Part shown: in pieces, positions 1-7,518 of the stretch | How positions within the stretch are numbered: the stretch's first letter is position 1 | Layout: every line of letters begins with the position of its first letter | Source of the DNA: Sulfurimonas sp. | GTDB taxonomy: Bacteria > Campylobacterota > Campylobacteria > Campylobacterales > Sulfurimonadaceae | Length of the DNA stretch: 15,430 nt | Direction: 5' to 3' | Assembly (NCBI GenBank): GCA_022712845.1 | Contig: JAFLJV010000050.1 | Span: 1 to 15,430 of the forward strand | Notes under the pieces: generated by a model | What the model was told of the DNA's origin: nothing | The model's input: only the letters and a program-made list of their open reading frames with translations | Database searches by the model: none | Made by a program: the position numbers and the translations under genes

Positions 1-1641
1 GCTACAACTCTAAAAGAGTATAGAAAGTATTTTGAAAAAGATACAGCACTTCAAAGAAGATTTTTACCTATTAACCTTGCAGAGCCAACAGTAAACCAAT
101 CTTTGCAAATACTTAGAGGGATAAAAGCAAGATTAGAAACACATCACAATGTAACAATAACTGATAGTGCACTAGTCGCTGCTGCTAAACTCTCAGATAG
201 ATATATAGCTGATAGATTTTTACCAGATAAGGCGATAGACCTTATAGATGAGGGATGTGCTGAGCTTAAGATGCAAATAGAGTCAGAACCAAATGTTTTA
301 AGTTATGCAAAAAGAAAAAATTCAGAACTTCATGTTGAACAAGAAGCTTTAAAAATGGAAGAGACACCAGCAAATAGCAAAAGACTTAAAGAGATATCAA
401 AAGAGTTAGCTGATGTAGAGGAAGAGATTAGAGATTTACAAAGTCGTTTTACTAGTGAAAAAGAAGTATTTGAGAGAATATCAACTATTAAAAATGATAT
501 TGAGACTAAAAGAAAAGAAGCACAAAATGCAAAAGCAAAATCAGAATTTAATCGTGCCGCTGAGATAGAGTATGGAGAGATACCAGAGCTTTTAAAAGAG
601 GAAAAAAGTATAAATGAGAACTGGGAAAAACTTCAAGAAGCAGGAACTCTTCTTAAAAATTGTGTTGATGAAGATGCGATTGCCTCTATAGTTTCAAGAT
701 GGACAGGTATCCCAGTAAATAAAATGCTCCAAGGGGATAAAGATAAAATACTTAATGTTGAAGATGAGTTAAACAAAGATGTAATTGGGCAAAAAAAAGC
801 AACACATGCAGTCTCTCTTGCAATTAAAAGAAATAAAGCTGGACTTTCTGATGCTAATTCACCTATTGGTAGTTTTTTATTTTTAGGACCAACTGGTGTT
901 GGTAAGACACAAACTGCAAAAACATTAGCTAAATTTTTATTTGATTCACAAGATGCGATGATAAGAATTGATATGAGTGAGTATATGGAGAAACATTCAG
1001 TTTCGCGTTTAGTTGGAGCGGCTCCTGGATATGTAGGATATGAAGAGGGTGGACAACTTACAGAAGCTGTTAGAAGAAAACCATATAGTGTAATTTTATT
1101 TGATGAAATAGAAAAAGCTCATCCTGATGTTTTTAATATTTTACTTCAAGTTTTAGATGATGGAAGACTTACTGACAACAAAGGTGTTACAGTCGATTTT
1201 ACAAATACTATAATTATTTTAACTTCAAATATTGCAAGTGACAAAATAATTAATAATCAAAATGTAGATGAGCTTGAAGATATGGTTATGAGTGAGTTAA
1301 AACAAGCATTTAAACCAGAATTTTTAAACCGTTTAGATGATATTGTTATCTTTAATGCACTTGGTCGTGAGCAGATAGTTGATATAGTTGATATTTTCTT
1401 TAGAGATATTGCAAATAAAGTTTCACAAAGAGATATAGAGCTTACTTTAAGTGATAAAGCCAAAGCTTACATAGCAGAGTCAGGGTTTGACCCAGTTTAT
1501 GGTGCTAGACCACTCAAACGTGCTCTTTATGAGATAATTGAAGATAGACTTGCAGAGTTAATTCTTAAAGGTAGTGTAGTTGAGGGTTCAAAAGTGAACT
1601 TTGATATAGACGATGGTAAGATAAAAGTAAAAATATCGTAA
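1..1641 (+). CDS. clpB: ClpB disaggregase, 3' part (5' end outside window)
   Basis: This is the C-terminal 546 residues of the Hsp100 AAA+ chaperone ClpB, which works with DnaK to pull proteins out of aggregates in the cytoplasm. The reading frame is open from base 1, so the gene is cut by the window edge (family length about 860). It starts at the sensor-1 stretch of nucleotide-binding domain 1 ([14 protein letters not shown]) and the paired arginine-finger residues at fragment residues 19-20. A charged coiled-coil middle domain (about 95-215) separates ClpB from ClpA/ClpC. Domain 2 has Walker A GPTGVGKT (296-303), Walker B VILFDE (364-369) and sensor 2 GARPLKRA (501-508). The TTG at 103 is internal, not a start. 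No damage is visible. No terminator separates it from the cytochrome gene 24 bases downstream. Confidence 0.97.
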   Translation, partial: ATTLKEYRKYFEKDTALQRRFLPINLAEPTVNQSLQILRGIKARLETHHNVTITDSALVAAAKLSDRYIADRFLPDKAIDLIDEGCAELKMQIESEPNVLSYAKRKNSELHVEQEALKMEETPANSKRLKEISKELADVEEEIRDLQSRFTSEKEVFERISTIKNDIETKRKEAQNAKAKSEFNRAAEIEYGEIPELLKEEKSINENWEKLQEAGTLLKNCVDEDAIASIVSRWTGIPVNKMLQGDKDKILNVEDELNKDVIGQKKATHAVSLAIKRNKAGLSDANSPIGSFLFLGPTGVGKTQTAKTLAKFLFDSQDAMIRIDMSEYMEKHSVSRLVGAAPGYVGYEEGGQLTEAVRRKPYSVILFDEIEKAHPDVFNILLQVLDDGRLTDNKGVTVDFTNTIIILTSNIASDKIINNQNVDELEDMVMSELKQAFKPEFLNRLDDIVIFNALGREQIVDIVDIFFRDIANKVSQRDIELTLSDKAKAYIAESGFDPVYGARPLKRALYEIIEDRLAELILKGSVVEGSKVNFDIDDGKIKVKIS

Positions 1642-1653
1642 ATAGAATTCAAG

Positions 1654-1659
1654 TATAAT
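1654..1659 (+). promoter_or_regulatory. Perfect -10 box (TATAAT) directly before the tetraheme cytochrome gene
   Basis: TATAAT lies only six bases before the likely ATG at 1666, in the gap after clpB. No -35 element is seen, which is common in Campylobacterota promoters. If it is used, transcription would begin at or very near the start codon and the mRNA would be leaderless; no Shine-Dalgarno sequence is visible either. Chance occurrence in A/T-rich DNA is possible. Confidence 0.45.
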
Positions 1660-1665
1660 TTGATT

Positions 1666-2019
1666 ATGAAATATATATTAATATTAATCTTTTTAACTAT
1701 ATCAGCTTTTGCTTGCACTGGTGACTGTATGACATGCCATCCTAAGTTAGTTCCTGGAATCAATGAGGACTTAAGGCACAAACCTATGCTTACATGTATA
1801 AACTGCCACTCAGCTGAATCTAGTGGTGTAGGTGAGTGTGGAGATAAGTGTTTTACATGTCATACAATGTCAAAACTAGATAAAGCAAATGTAAGGGAAC
1901 ATGATGTTATTCAAACTTGTATTAATTGTCATGTTGGAGCAAAAGAGAAACTTTTTGATATCTCTAAATCATTAAATCAGTCCCATGGAGCAACACTAAA
2001 AGATTTTTTAACTAAATAG
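1666..2019 (+). CDS. Small periplasmic tetraheme c-type cytochrome
   Basis: A 117-residue secreted protein with an N-terminal signal peptide (residues 1-16, MKYILILIFLTISAFA) and four CXXCH heme-attachment motifs: CMTCH (21-25), CINCH (44-48), CFTCH (62-66) and CINCH (85-89). Residues 17-57 and 58-98 are two copies of one diheme module. Every heme motif, an extra Cys four residues before the first motif of each copy (C17, C58) and a possible distal His (H38, H79) repeat at an exact offset of 41. A likely role is electron transfer in the periplasm, but no partner or pathway can be named. I chose ATG 1666 over the in-frame TTG at 1660 because it gives a normal signal peptide and because TATAAT ends at 1659. 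It sits between clpB and rpmH with no functional link to either. Confidence 0.85.
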   Translation: MKYILILIFLTISAFACTGDCMTCHPKLVPGINEDLRHKPMLTCINCHSAESSGVGECGDKCFTCHTMSKLDKANVREHDVIQTCINCHVGAKEKLFDISKSLNQSHGATLKDFLTK

Positions 2020-2055
2020 AATAATACAATTAGAATAAAATTAACCACTATTTAA

Positions 2056-2075
2056 GTAATATTTATGTAATATTT
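2056..2075 (+). promoter_or_regulatory. Probable promoter region of rpmH, with a tandem GTAATATTT repeat
   Basis: The 85-bp gap before rpmH contains GTAATATTT twice (2056-2064 and 2067-2075), 11 bases apart, about one helical turn. Each copy holds a TAATAT that could serve as a -10 box, and the second is preceded by TATG. The ribosomal-protein operon needs a promoter here, but which copy is used cannot be read from sequence. Confidence 0.4.
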
Positions 2076-2104
2076 CGAACTTAATTTTAAATAAGGATAT
2101 GTCT

Positions 2105-2239
2105 ATGAAAAGAACATACCAACCACATAGTACGCCTAGAAAAAGAACTCATGGTTTTAGAGCTAGAATGGCTACAAAGAATGGTCGCAGAGTACTTAAC
2201 CGTCGTCGTGCTAAAGGTCGTAAAAGATTGTCAGTTTAG
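2105..2239 (+). CDS. rpmH: 50S ribosomal protein L34
   Basis: A 44-residue, very basic protein of the large ribosomal subunit, absent from the supplied long-ORF list because of its size. It has the invariant L34 pattern: it begins [20 protein letters not shown], continues through [20 protein letters not shown] and ends LSV. The start is ATG 2105 with AAGGA at 2093-2097 (7-base spacer). It opens the usual rpmH-rnpA-yidD-yidC-jag-mnmE block. dnaA, its neighbour in many bacteria, is not present. Its last 13 bases overlap the proposed start of rnpA in another frame. Confidence 0.98.
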   Translation: MKRTYQPHSTPRKRTHGFRARMATKNGRRVLNRRRAKGRKRLSV

Positions 2240-2571
2240 GCAATTTTAACACACTAAAACTCCATAAGGAGTTTCAGTACATCTACAAAAAAGGAAAAAA
2301 TACTCACTCAAACAGTGTAGTACTTTTTTTTCTTCCTTCAAAAAAAATCCAAAAAGTTGGGTTTACAGCAACAAAAAAAATTGGTAATGCAGTAAAAAGA
2401 AATAGAGCTAAAAGAAGACTTAGAGCAATTTTTCGTGAATATTCATCTAAATTAAATGATGGTACATATATCTTTGTTGCAAAACATATAATCAATGAAA
2501 TAACATATGAAAAACTTAAAAAAGATTTTGAAAAAATTTTAAATCACTCCAAAGTATTTAAGAAAAACTAG
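2227..2571 (+). CDS. rnpA: RNase P protein component, probable ATT start
   Basis: The protein subunit of RNase P, which helps the RNA subunit trim the 5' leader of pre-tRNAs. The frame gives a protein of about 114 residues with the family's features: [12 protein letters not shown] near the N-terminus, [20 protein letters not shown], the arginine-rich RNRAKRRLR signature (58-66) and GTYIFVAK. The frame is open only after a TAA at 2221-2223 and has no ATG, GTG or TTG before the conserved region. The best start is ATT 2227, with AAAGG at 2213-2217 (9-base spacer) inside rpmH; this overlaps rpmH by 13 bases. The stop TAG at 2569-2571 abuts the ATG of yidD. The product is certain; the exact start is inference. 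A one-base sequence error near 2224-2240 is the main alternative. Confidence 0.9.
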   Translation: MVSLGNFNTLKLHKEFQYIYKKGKNTHSNSVVLFFLPSKKIQKVGFTATKKIGNAVKRNRAKRRLRAIFREYSSKLNDGTYIFVAKHIINEITYEKLKKDFEKILNHSKVFKKN

Positions 2572-2898
2572 ATGATTAAACTATTTTTACTAAAACTTTT
2601 ATGGGTATATCAAAATTTTTTAACACTTCTTGGCTTCGGATGTTGTAGATATTACCCATCTTGTTCTGAATTTGCAAGAATTAATTTTGAAAATAATTCA
2701 ATTTCAAGTGCTTTTTACCACACTTTGACTAGAATACTGCGTTGTAATCAATTATTTGAGGGTGGAATAGAATATCCACTACTTGATAAACTCTCTTTAA
2801 AGCCCGCAAAAATAGGGATTGATTCTATAAAATATTGGTTGGTTCCCAATAAAAAAAACCGTTTTTATATAATAAAAAATTTTTCCTATAAAGGTTAG
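2572..2898 (+). CDS. yidD: Membrane protein insertion efficiency factor YidD
   Basis: A 108-residue YidD-family protein, thought to assist YidC-dependent membrane insertion at the inner face of the inner membrane. Evidence is the hallmark CRYYPSCSEFA (C25, C31), then RILRCNQLFEGGIEYP, which matches the family's RxxRC...GG pattern, and an amphipathic hydrophobic N-terminus. The length is slightly above the family's usual 70-90 residues because of a basic C-terminal tail. The ATG directly follows the rnpA stop with no gap, so translational coupling is likely. yidC follows after two bases, and the last bases of this gene carry its ribosome-binding site. Confidence 0.95.
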   Translation: MIKLFLLKLLWVYQNFLTLLGFGCCRYYPSCSEFARINFENNSISSAFYHTLTRILRCNQLFEGGIEYPLLDKLSLKPAKIGIDSIKYWLVPNKKNRFYIIKNFSYKG

Positions 2899-2900
2899 TC

Positions 2901-4592
2901 GTGTTAGAAAAATTGACAGCAAATCAGAGATTAATATTAGCAGTAACATTAGCCTCTCTGTTTTTTGTAGTATATACTACAATATATCCACCAGAGCAGC
3001 CAGAGATGGCACAAACAAATATAGATAATGTAGCAGTTTCAAATATCAATCAAACTTCAACTTCTTCACAAGTATCTAATACAACAGAAGTTTCAACTAT
3101 AGAAAATCAAGTTGGTCATAAAATTTCAAATCAAGAAAATATGGCTGCAAATGATTTAAACACACTAGTAACTATAACACATAGTGAATATATCCTTAAA
3201 ATAGATACTTTAGGTCGTATATCTTCTAAAGAATTACTTCAAGAAAAGTATAATGATTCAGACGGTAACCATGCACAGTTAATTCCTGATAATGGTACAA
3301 AACCACTTTTTATTAGATTTTTAGACTCTAAGTTAAATGAAGAAGCAGCAAAAGTTGCTTATACAACTAATGTTTCAAAAATTGATTTAGGAAATGATTC
3401 ACAAACGGTGATTTTAACTCAAAGATTATCAAATATAACGATAACAAAAGAATTAACTATATATGCTGATGGGCATTATGATGCCAAAGTTTCACTCTCA
3501 GATGATAAAAGATATTTTATTTATCTAGGTCAAAGACCTCAAGTAACTGAGCAGATGATGACAGTGTCTGGTGCAATGATTTATACGGATGATGAGTTAG
3601 TAACTATAGTTGAAGATGGCGATGCTGAGGGTAGAAAAACTTTTAGTGGAGTTGAGCTTATCTCTGCGTTTGATCAGTATTCAGCATCAATTATGTATGG
3701 GTTTTCAAAAGATACAAATATTATAATTGAAAGAGATAGAGAAGATAATCCTGTAGTATATTTTGAAGCTATGCAAAATATGAATTTTAATGGTTATATT
3801 GGACAAAAAAATTATACCACACTAGATAATATTAATCCTATTTTAACTAATGCAATTGAGTATGGTTGGTTTACATTTGCTTCAAAACCACTGTTTCAAC
3901 TGCTTTTATGGCTACATGGAATGATTGGAAATTGGGGTTGGTCCATTATTGCACTTACAATTTTAATTAGAGCAGTTTTATATCCTCTTACATATAAGGG
4001 TATGGTCTCTATGCAAAAGCTTAAGCAGATTGCACCACAAGTTAAAGCTGTTCAAGCAAAATATAAGGGTGACCCACAGCGTGTAAATGCTGCTGTTATG
4101 GACTTATATAAAAAACATGGAGCTAATCCTCTTGGTGGTTGTTTGCCTATGTTGTTACAAATTCCTGTATTTTTTGCAATTTATCGTGTACTTTTAAATG
4201 CAGTGGAGCTTCAAGGTGCCCCTTGGATGTTTTGGATACAAGATTTATCAAGAATGGATTCTACATTTATCTTACCTATTTTAATGGGTGCATCAATGTA
4301 TTATCAGCAAAAACTTACACCAAATAACTTTACTGATCCAATGCAAGAGAAGATATTTAAATATTTACCAATTGTTTTTACTTTCTTCTTCTTAACTTTT
4401 CCATCAGGTCTAGTTCTTTACTGGTTTGTAAATAATATGTTCTCTATAGGGCAACAATTTATTGTAAATAGACAATTTAAAAGTGCAAAAGATGCTGAAA
4501 TAGCTATTGCTAAGGGTTCAGATAAATTAGAAAAATCTGAGAAAGTAGAAAAAATAGAAAATACGAAAGAAGTGGAGAAAAAAGATGATTAA
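2901..4592 (+). CDS. yidC: Membrane protein insertase YidC
   Basis: A 563-residue inner-membrane insertase (Oxa1/Alb3/YidC) that inserts membrane proteins alone or with SecYEG. It has an N-terminal membrane anchor (about 9-27), a Ser/Thr/Asn-rich periplasmic linker, and a large periplasmic beta domain (about 85-310), which makes it the Gram-negative type. The conserved core starts near FQLLLWLHGMIGNWGWSI, with the key groove arginine R357 in LTILIRAVLYP, then QKLKQIAPQVKAVQAKY, GGCLPMLLQIPVFFAIY and a FPSGLVLYWFVNN helix. It ends in a Lys/Glu-rich cytoplasmic tail. The start is GTG 2901 with AAAGG at 2890-2894 (6-base spacer). Its last 8 bases overlap jag (ATGATTAA), implying coupled translation. 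Confidence 0.98.
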   Translation: MLEKLTANQRLILAVTLASLFFVVYTTIYPPEQPEMAQTNIDNVAVSNINQTSTSSQVSNTTEVSTIENQVGHKISNQENMAANDLNTLVTITHSEYILKIDTLGRISSKELLQEKYNDSDGNHAQLIPDNGTKPLFIRFLDSKLNEEAAKVAYTTNVSKIDLGNDSQTVILTQRLSNITITKELTIYADGHYDAKVSLSDDKRYFIYLGQRPQVTEQMMTVSGAMIYTDDELVTIVEDGDAEGRKTFSGVELISAFDQYSASIMYGFSKDTNIIIERDREDNPVVYFEAMQNMNFNGYIGQKNYTTLDNINPILTNAIEYGWFTFASKPLFQLLLWLHGMIGNWGWSIIALTILIRAVLYPLTYKGMVSMQKLKQIAPQVKAVQAKYKGDPQRVNAAVMDLYKKHGANPLGGCLPMLLQIPVFFAIYRVLLNAVELQGAPWMFWIQDLSRMDSTFILPILMGASMYYQQKLTPNNFTDPMQEKIFKYLPIVFTFFFLTFPSGLVLYWFVNNMFSIGQQFIVNRQFKSAKDAEIAIAKGSDKLEKSEKVEKIENTKEVEKKDD

Positions 4593-5511
4593 AATAGTTT
4601 CAGTCACTTTAGAAGAAGCATATAAAGATGCTGCTTTTGCACTAAAGTGTTCTGTAACTGAATTAAATATTGAAGTTGTACAATCTCCAAGTGGTGGCTT
4701 TTTAGGACTTTTTAAAAAGAGTGCTATTATAGTCGCTGCAAAAAAATCAACTTCTTCAGATAAAAAAGAAGAAGTTGTAGTAGAGCTAAAAAAAGAAAAT
4801 AAAAAACAAGAAATTAAACAAGAACAAAAAATAAAAAAAGCGCCAGAACAAAAAATTAAACAAGAAGTAAGAAAAGATAGAAAGAAGCAATATACTAAAA
4901 AGGTTGAGCATACTTTATTAAATGACACAATTATGCCTGAATCATTTGTAAGCACTCAAGATGATGAAGATTATGATATGGCTGATATTAACTATACAGC
5001 TGATTATGATGAAGAAACTAGAGAGAATACAGAAAATAATAGTCTAAATATTTATGAAGTTGCTAAAACAGTTAATAAAGATTTAAATAATATTTTTAAT
5101 TTAACATGTTTTAAAATAGATAAAGTTGATGTTAGTGTTTATAATGATGATACTCTTTTAGTTGAGTTTAAAGGTGAAGATGCAGCTCTTTTAATTGGTA
5201 AAGAGGGGTATAGGTATAAAGCACTTTCATATATGATATTTAACTGGATAAATACAAAATACAAGATTCAACTACGTCTTGAAATAGCTGAATTTTTGAA
5301 AAATCAAGAAGAAGCTATTGGTAAATACCTAGTAGGTATTTGTGAAAATATAGATAAAGATGGAAGAGTACAAACTAAAATTTTAGATGGTGTTCTTGTT
5401 CAGATAGCGCTTAAAGAATTACGCAATAAATATCCAAATAAATATGTTGCAATTCGTTCTACTCGTGATGGACTTAAATTTATTATAGTAAATGACTACC
5501 ACTCTAACTAA
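4585..5511 (+). CDS. jag: Jag/KhpB-like RNA-binding protein with degenerate R3H region
   Basis: A 308-residue cytoplasmic protein, almost always encoded next to yidC. Domain order: Jag-N (1-50, with the conserved SGGFLGLFKKSA), a long low-complexity Lys/Glu then Asp/Glu-rich linker (about 52-155), a KH domain with the RNA-binding loop GKEG at 205-208 followed by YRYKAL, and a C-terminal part (about 255-305) where R3H should lie. There the expected R-x3-H signature is missing (GVLVQIAL where relatives have a pattern like RRIVHEAL). In Firmicutes the homologue KhpB/Jag binds RNA and affects cell division. From memory, the H. pylori homologue HP1451 binds the VirB11 ATPase HP0525. No secretion ATPase gene is nearby here. 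It overlaps yidC by 8 bases. Confidence 0.93.
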   Translation: MIKIVSVTLEEAYKDAAFALKCSVTELNIEVVQSPSGGFLGLFKKSAIIVAAKKSTSSDKKEEVVVELKKENKKQEIKQEQKIKKAPEQKIKQEVRKDRKKQYTKKVEHTLLNDTIMPESFVSTQDDEDYDMADINYTADYDEETRENTENNSLNIYEVAKTVNKDLNNIFNLTCFKIDKVDVSVYNDDTLLVEFKGEDAALLIGKEGYRYKALSYMIFNWINTKYKIQLRLEIAEFLKNQEEAIGKYLVGICENIDKDGRVQTKILDGVLVQIALKELRNKYPNKYVAIRSTRDGLKFIIVNDYHSN

Positions 5512-5516
5512 AAAGC

Positions 5517-5543
5517 ACTCTCTTTCTTTGAGAGTTTGTTTTT
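5517..5543 (+). terminator. Short hairpin with T-rich tail between jag and mnmE
   Basis: ACTCTC (5517-5522) pairs with GAGAGT (5530-5535) around a 7-base loop, followed by TTGTTTTT. The form is that of a weak intrinsic terminator or attenuator. The stem is only six pairs, so partial read-through into mnmE is likely. Confidence 0.5.
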
Positions 5544-5563
5544 AAGCAAAGGAGACTCTAAAG

Positions 5564-6904
5564 ATGAACCAAGATACCATTTCTGCCATAGCAACTGCAA
5601 ACGGTATAGGCTCTATAGCAATTATCCGTATTAGTGGAGAGAGAGCTTTAGAGATTGCTAAAAAACTTACCCATAAAGATACTTTTACCCCTAGATATAC
5701 CACTTTAACAAATGTATATGATTTTAACAGTGAACTTATTGATGAGTCTATTGCTATCTATTTTAAAGCACCATTTTCTTTTACTGCTGAAGATGTTGTA
5801 GAGATACAGTGCCATGGTGGTTTTATTGTTGCACAGAGCATTTTAAAAGCCACTTTATCTTATGGTGCAAGATTAGCCCAAGCAGGAGAATTTTCAAAAA
5901 GAGCTTTTTTTAACGGTAGGATAGATTTAAGTGAGGCAGAAGCAATAGCTGCTCTTATTGAAGCCAAAAGTGAGGATGCCGCAAAAATTTTAGCACAGCA
6001 GATGAAAGGCTCATTAAAAGAATATATAGAAAATATTCGTGATGAGATAATTCATATACTTGCTTACTCTGAGGTTAGCATAGATTATGCAGAAGAGGAT
6101 TTACCAGAGAATTTAATTTTACAAATCAAGACAAAATTGGAAGAATTAACAAAATCTCTAAACTCAACCCTACTTGCAAGTAAATCCAGAGAAGGACTTA
6201 TGCAAGGTTTTAAAGTTGCAATCATTGGAAAACCAAATGTTGGCAAAAGCTCACTTTTAAACTCACTTCTGAATTATAACCGTGCAATAGTAAGTGAGAT
6301 AGCAGGAACAACTAGAGATACTATAGAAGAGCAAGTAAAGATAGGAAGCCACCTGATTCGTATTGTAGATACAGCAGGTATCCGTGAAGCTAGTGATGAA
6401 ATAGAGCGTATAGGAATACAAAGAAGTTTAGTGGCAATTGAAGAGTCCGATATTGTTATAGCTCTGTTTGATTCTTCAAGAGAGGTAGATAGTGAAGACA
6501 AACAGATAGTCTCACTTGTAAAAGAACATGCCAACGATAAACATGTTTTGTATATCAAAAATAAAATTGATTTAGACGAAAATTTTTCATGTGTTGATTT
6601 AGATTTTGATATGTCACTAAATTCAAAAGAGAGTGTAGATGAATTAATAGGTGCTTTAAAAGATATAATGGATAGAAGTAACTCTTCAGATGAGATGATG
6701 CTTATATCACAAAGACAAATATCTGCTGTAGAAAATACTTTATCTAATATACAAGAGGCTCTTTTTCCACTTGAATCTCAAGAATTAGAGATATTTTCTT
6801 TTCATCTAAATGAAGCAGTAAAAGAGATGGCATCAATAACTAGACCTTTTGAAAATGATGAAATGCTTGATAAGATGTTTGGCTCATTTTGTTTAGGAAA
6901 GTAG
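5564..6904 (+). CDS. mnmE: tRNA uridine-5-carboxymethylaminomethyl modification GTPase MnmE
   Basis: A 446-residue GTPase that with MnmG (GidA) makes the cmnm5 modification of U34 in certain tRNAs, using methylene-tetrahydrofolate and glycine or ammonium. The N-terminal tetrahydrofolate-binding domain begins with DTISAIATANGIGSIAIIRI. A helical domain is interrupted by a G domain: G1 GKPNVGKS (222-229), the G2 stretch GTTRDTIEE, G3 DTAGIR (269-274) and G4 NKID (333-336). The C-terminus is FCLGK, with the conserved Cys of the family's C-(I/L)-GK motif. The start is ATG 5564 with AAAGGAG at 5548-5554 (9-base spacer). It follows jag by 52 bases and precedes ruvX by 50. All key residues are present. 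Confidence 0.98.
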   Translation: MNQDTISAIATANGIGSIAIIRISGERALEIAKKLTHKDTFTPRYTTLTNVYDFNSELIDESIAIYFKAPFSFTAEDVVEIQCHGGFIVAQSILKATLSYGARLAQAGEFSKRAFFNGRIDLSEAEAIAALIEAKSEDAAKILAQQMKGSLKEYIENIRDEIIHILAYSEVSIDYAEEDLPENLILQIKTKLEELTKSLNSTLLASKSREGLMQGFKVAIIGKPNVGKSSLLNSLLNYNRAIVSEIAGTTRDTIEEQVKIGSHLIRIVDTAGIREASDEIERIGIQRSLVAIEESDIVIALFDSSREVDSEDKQIVSLVKEHANDKHVLYIKNKIDLDENFSCVDLDFDMSLNSKESVDELIGALKDIMDRSNSSDEMMLISQRQISAVENTLSNIQEALFPLESQELEIFSFHLNEAVKEMASITRPFENDEMLDKMFGSFCLGK

Positions 6905-6954
6905 CTAAATATTAGCAAAGTGTTAACATATATAAGCGGGGAAAATAATATAAA

Positions 6955-7347
6955 ATGAAATATATTGCAATAGATTTAGGTTTAAAAAGAATAGGATTAG
7001 CATATTGTGCTCATAAAGATATGGTTACTCCACTACAAGCAATTAAGAGAAAAAATCGTAATCAGGCTTCAAAAGATGTAAAAAAAGTTCTTGATGAGTG
7101 GGAAGTTGATGCAGTAGTAGTTGGTATACCAATAGGTGGCAGTAGTGAAAATGAGATGCGTAGACGAGTAGCTCATTTTATGAATTTAGTAGATTTTAAA
7201 GGTGAAATATTTTACCAAGATGAGAGTCATTCATCATTAGAAGCTGAGAATATGATGAAGGGAGAGATAAAGTATATACGTGATGGAAGGATTGATTCTA
7301 TCTCTGCAATGATAATTTTACATAGATATCTAATTACAATAAAATAA
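6955..7347 (+). CDS. ruvX: RuvX/YqgF family RNase H-fold protein
   Basis: A 130-residue protein of the YqgF/RuvX family (putative Holliday-junction resolvase; in E. coli also linked to 16S rRNA maturation). Evidence: N-terminal DLGLKRIG with catalytic-type D7, VVVGIPIGG in the middle, DESHSS in place of the usual DERLTT, and C-terminal RIDSISAMIILHRYL, matching the family's D-S-x-A-A-x-x-I-L helix. The expected acidic residues (D7, the Glu of DES, the Asp near 116) are present. The start is ATG 6955; the nearest purine run, GGGGA at 6938-6942, is rather far (12 bases), so initiation may be weak. Its stop codon lies inside the left arm of a strong hairpin. Which of the two proposed roles holds here cannot be decided. 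Confidence 0.92.
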   Translation: MKYIAIDLGLKRIGLAYCAHKDMVTPLQAIKRKNRNQASKDVKKVLDEWEVDAVVVGIPIGGSSENEMRRRVAHFMNLVDFKGEIFYQDESHSSLEAENMMKGEIKYIRDGRIDSISAMIILHRYLITIK

Positions 7348-7390
7348 CTTATATTATAATTAATTAAAATTATAATATAAGTTATTTTTT
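7341..7390 (+). terminator. Long A/T-rich perfect hairpin terminator after ruvX
   Basis: A 21-bp perfect inverted repeat (7341-7361 with 7368-7388) around a 6-base loop (AATTAA), followed by more T residues. The left arm includes the ruvX stop codon and only one pair is G:C. On the opposite strand it also ends in TTATTTT, so it could stop transcripts from both sides, including antisense read-through from the convergent gene at 8174-8797. Confidence 0.85.
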
Positions 7391-7492
7391 AATATATTTC
7401 ATGTACAATTAATTAACTTCCTTATATTTAGTTCTAAAATACTAAACTGTAAGAGTACAATTATGTAGTATTATTTTGCTTATTAAATAAAG

Positions 7493-7498
7493 TAAAAT
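7493..7498 (+). promoter_or_regulatory. Possible -10 box (TAAAAT) before the G tract
   Basis: TAAAAT lies three bases before the ten-G run, so transcription could begin within or close to it. No convincing -35 is seen, and other A/T-rich hexamers nearby could serve instead. The cytochrome gene must have a promoter between the strong terminator ending at 7390 and 7519. Confidence 0.3.
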
Positions 7499-7501
7499 GA
7501 A

Positions 7502-7511
7502 GGGGGGGGGG
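7502..7511 (+). repeat. Homopolymeric G10 tract, candidate phase-variation element and ribosome-binding site
   Basis: Ten consecutive G residues in otherwise A/T-rich DNA end seven bases before the ATG at 7519. G runs of about this length change by slipped-strand pairing in Campylobacter and Helicobacter contingency genes. Here the run occupies the Shine-Dalgarno position and also follows an upstream ATG at 7497. With nine (or twelve) G residues that ATG would be in frame with the cytochrome. With ten it reads out of frame and stops at 7596-7598. The run is seen directly; its variability is inference, and homopolymer miscounting is possible. Confidence 0.8.
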
Positions 7512-7518
7512 TGTTATT

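Noticed and set aside
1257..1463. Minus-strand 68-residue ORF within clpB
   Set aside because: Antisense shadow of a well-supported coding region; Ser/Ile-rich low-complexity product and no ribosome-binding site.
1527..1781. Minus-strand 84-residue ORF across the clpB end and cytochrome start
   Set aside because: Overlaps two real genes antisense; no recognisable protein.
2020..2104. Replication origin next to rpmH
   Set aside because: No dnaA gene and no cluster of DnaA-box-like sequences; the gap is too short.
2257..2281. Strong AAGGAG (2266-2271) and hairpin AAACTCC/GGAGTTT inside rnpA as a downstream start
   Set aside because: No start codon in the right frame follows (an ATC lies there), and the bases encode the conserved [11 protein letters not shown] segment, so the Shine-Dalgarno match is probably chance.
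2304..2495. Minus-strand 63-residue ORF
   Set aside because: It is the antisense of rnpA, whose plus-strand frame gives an unmistakable RNase P protein.
4139..4327. Plus-strand 62-residue ORF inside yidC
   Set aside because: Out-of-frame shadow of the conserved YidC core, without similarity or start signals.
4527..4955. Minus-strand 142-residue Phe/Ser-rich ORF
   Set aside because: Reverse complement of the Lys/Glu-rich yidC tail and jag linker; low-complexity artefact.
6274..6558. Minus-strand 94-residue ORF within mnmE
   Set aside because: Antisense to the GTPase domain; no support.
7403..7464. GTACAATTA direct repeat and TTTAGT/ACTAAA dyad before the G tract
   Set aside because: Short A/T-rich matches expected by chance in this composition; kept only as a weak hint of an operator.
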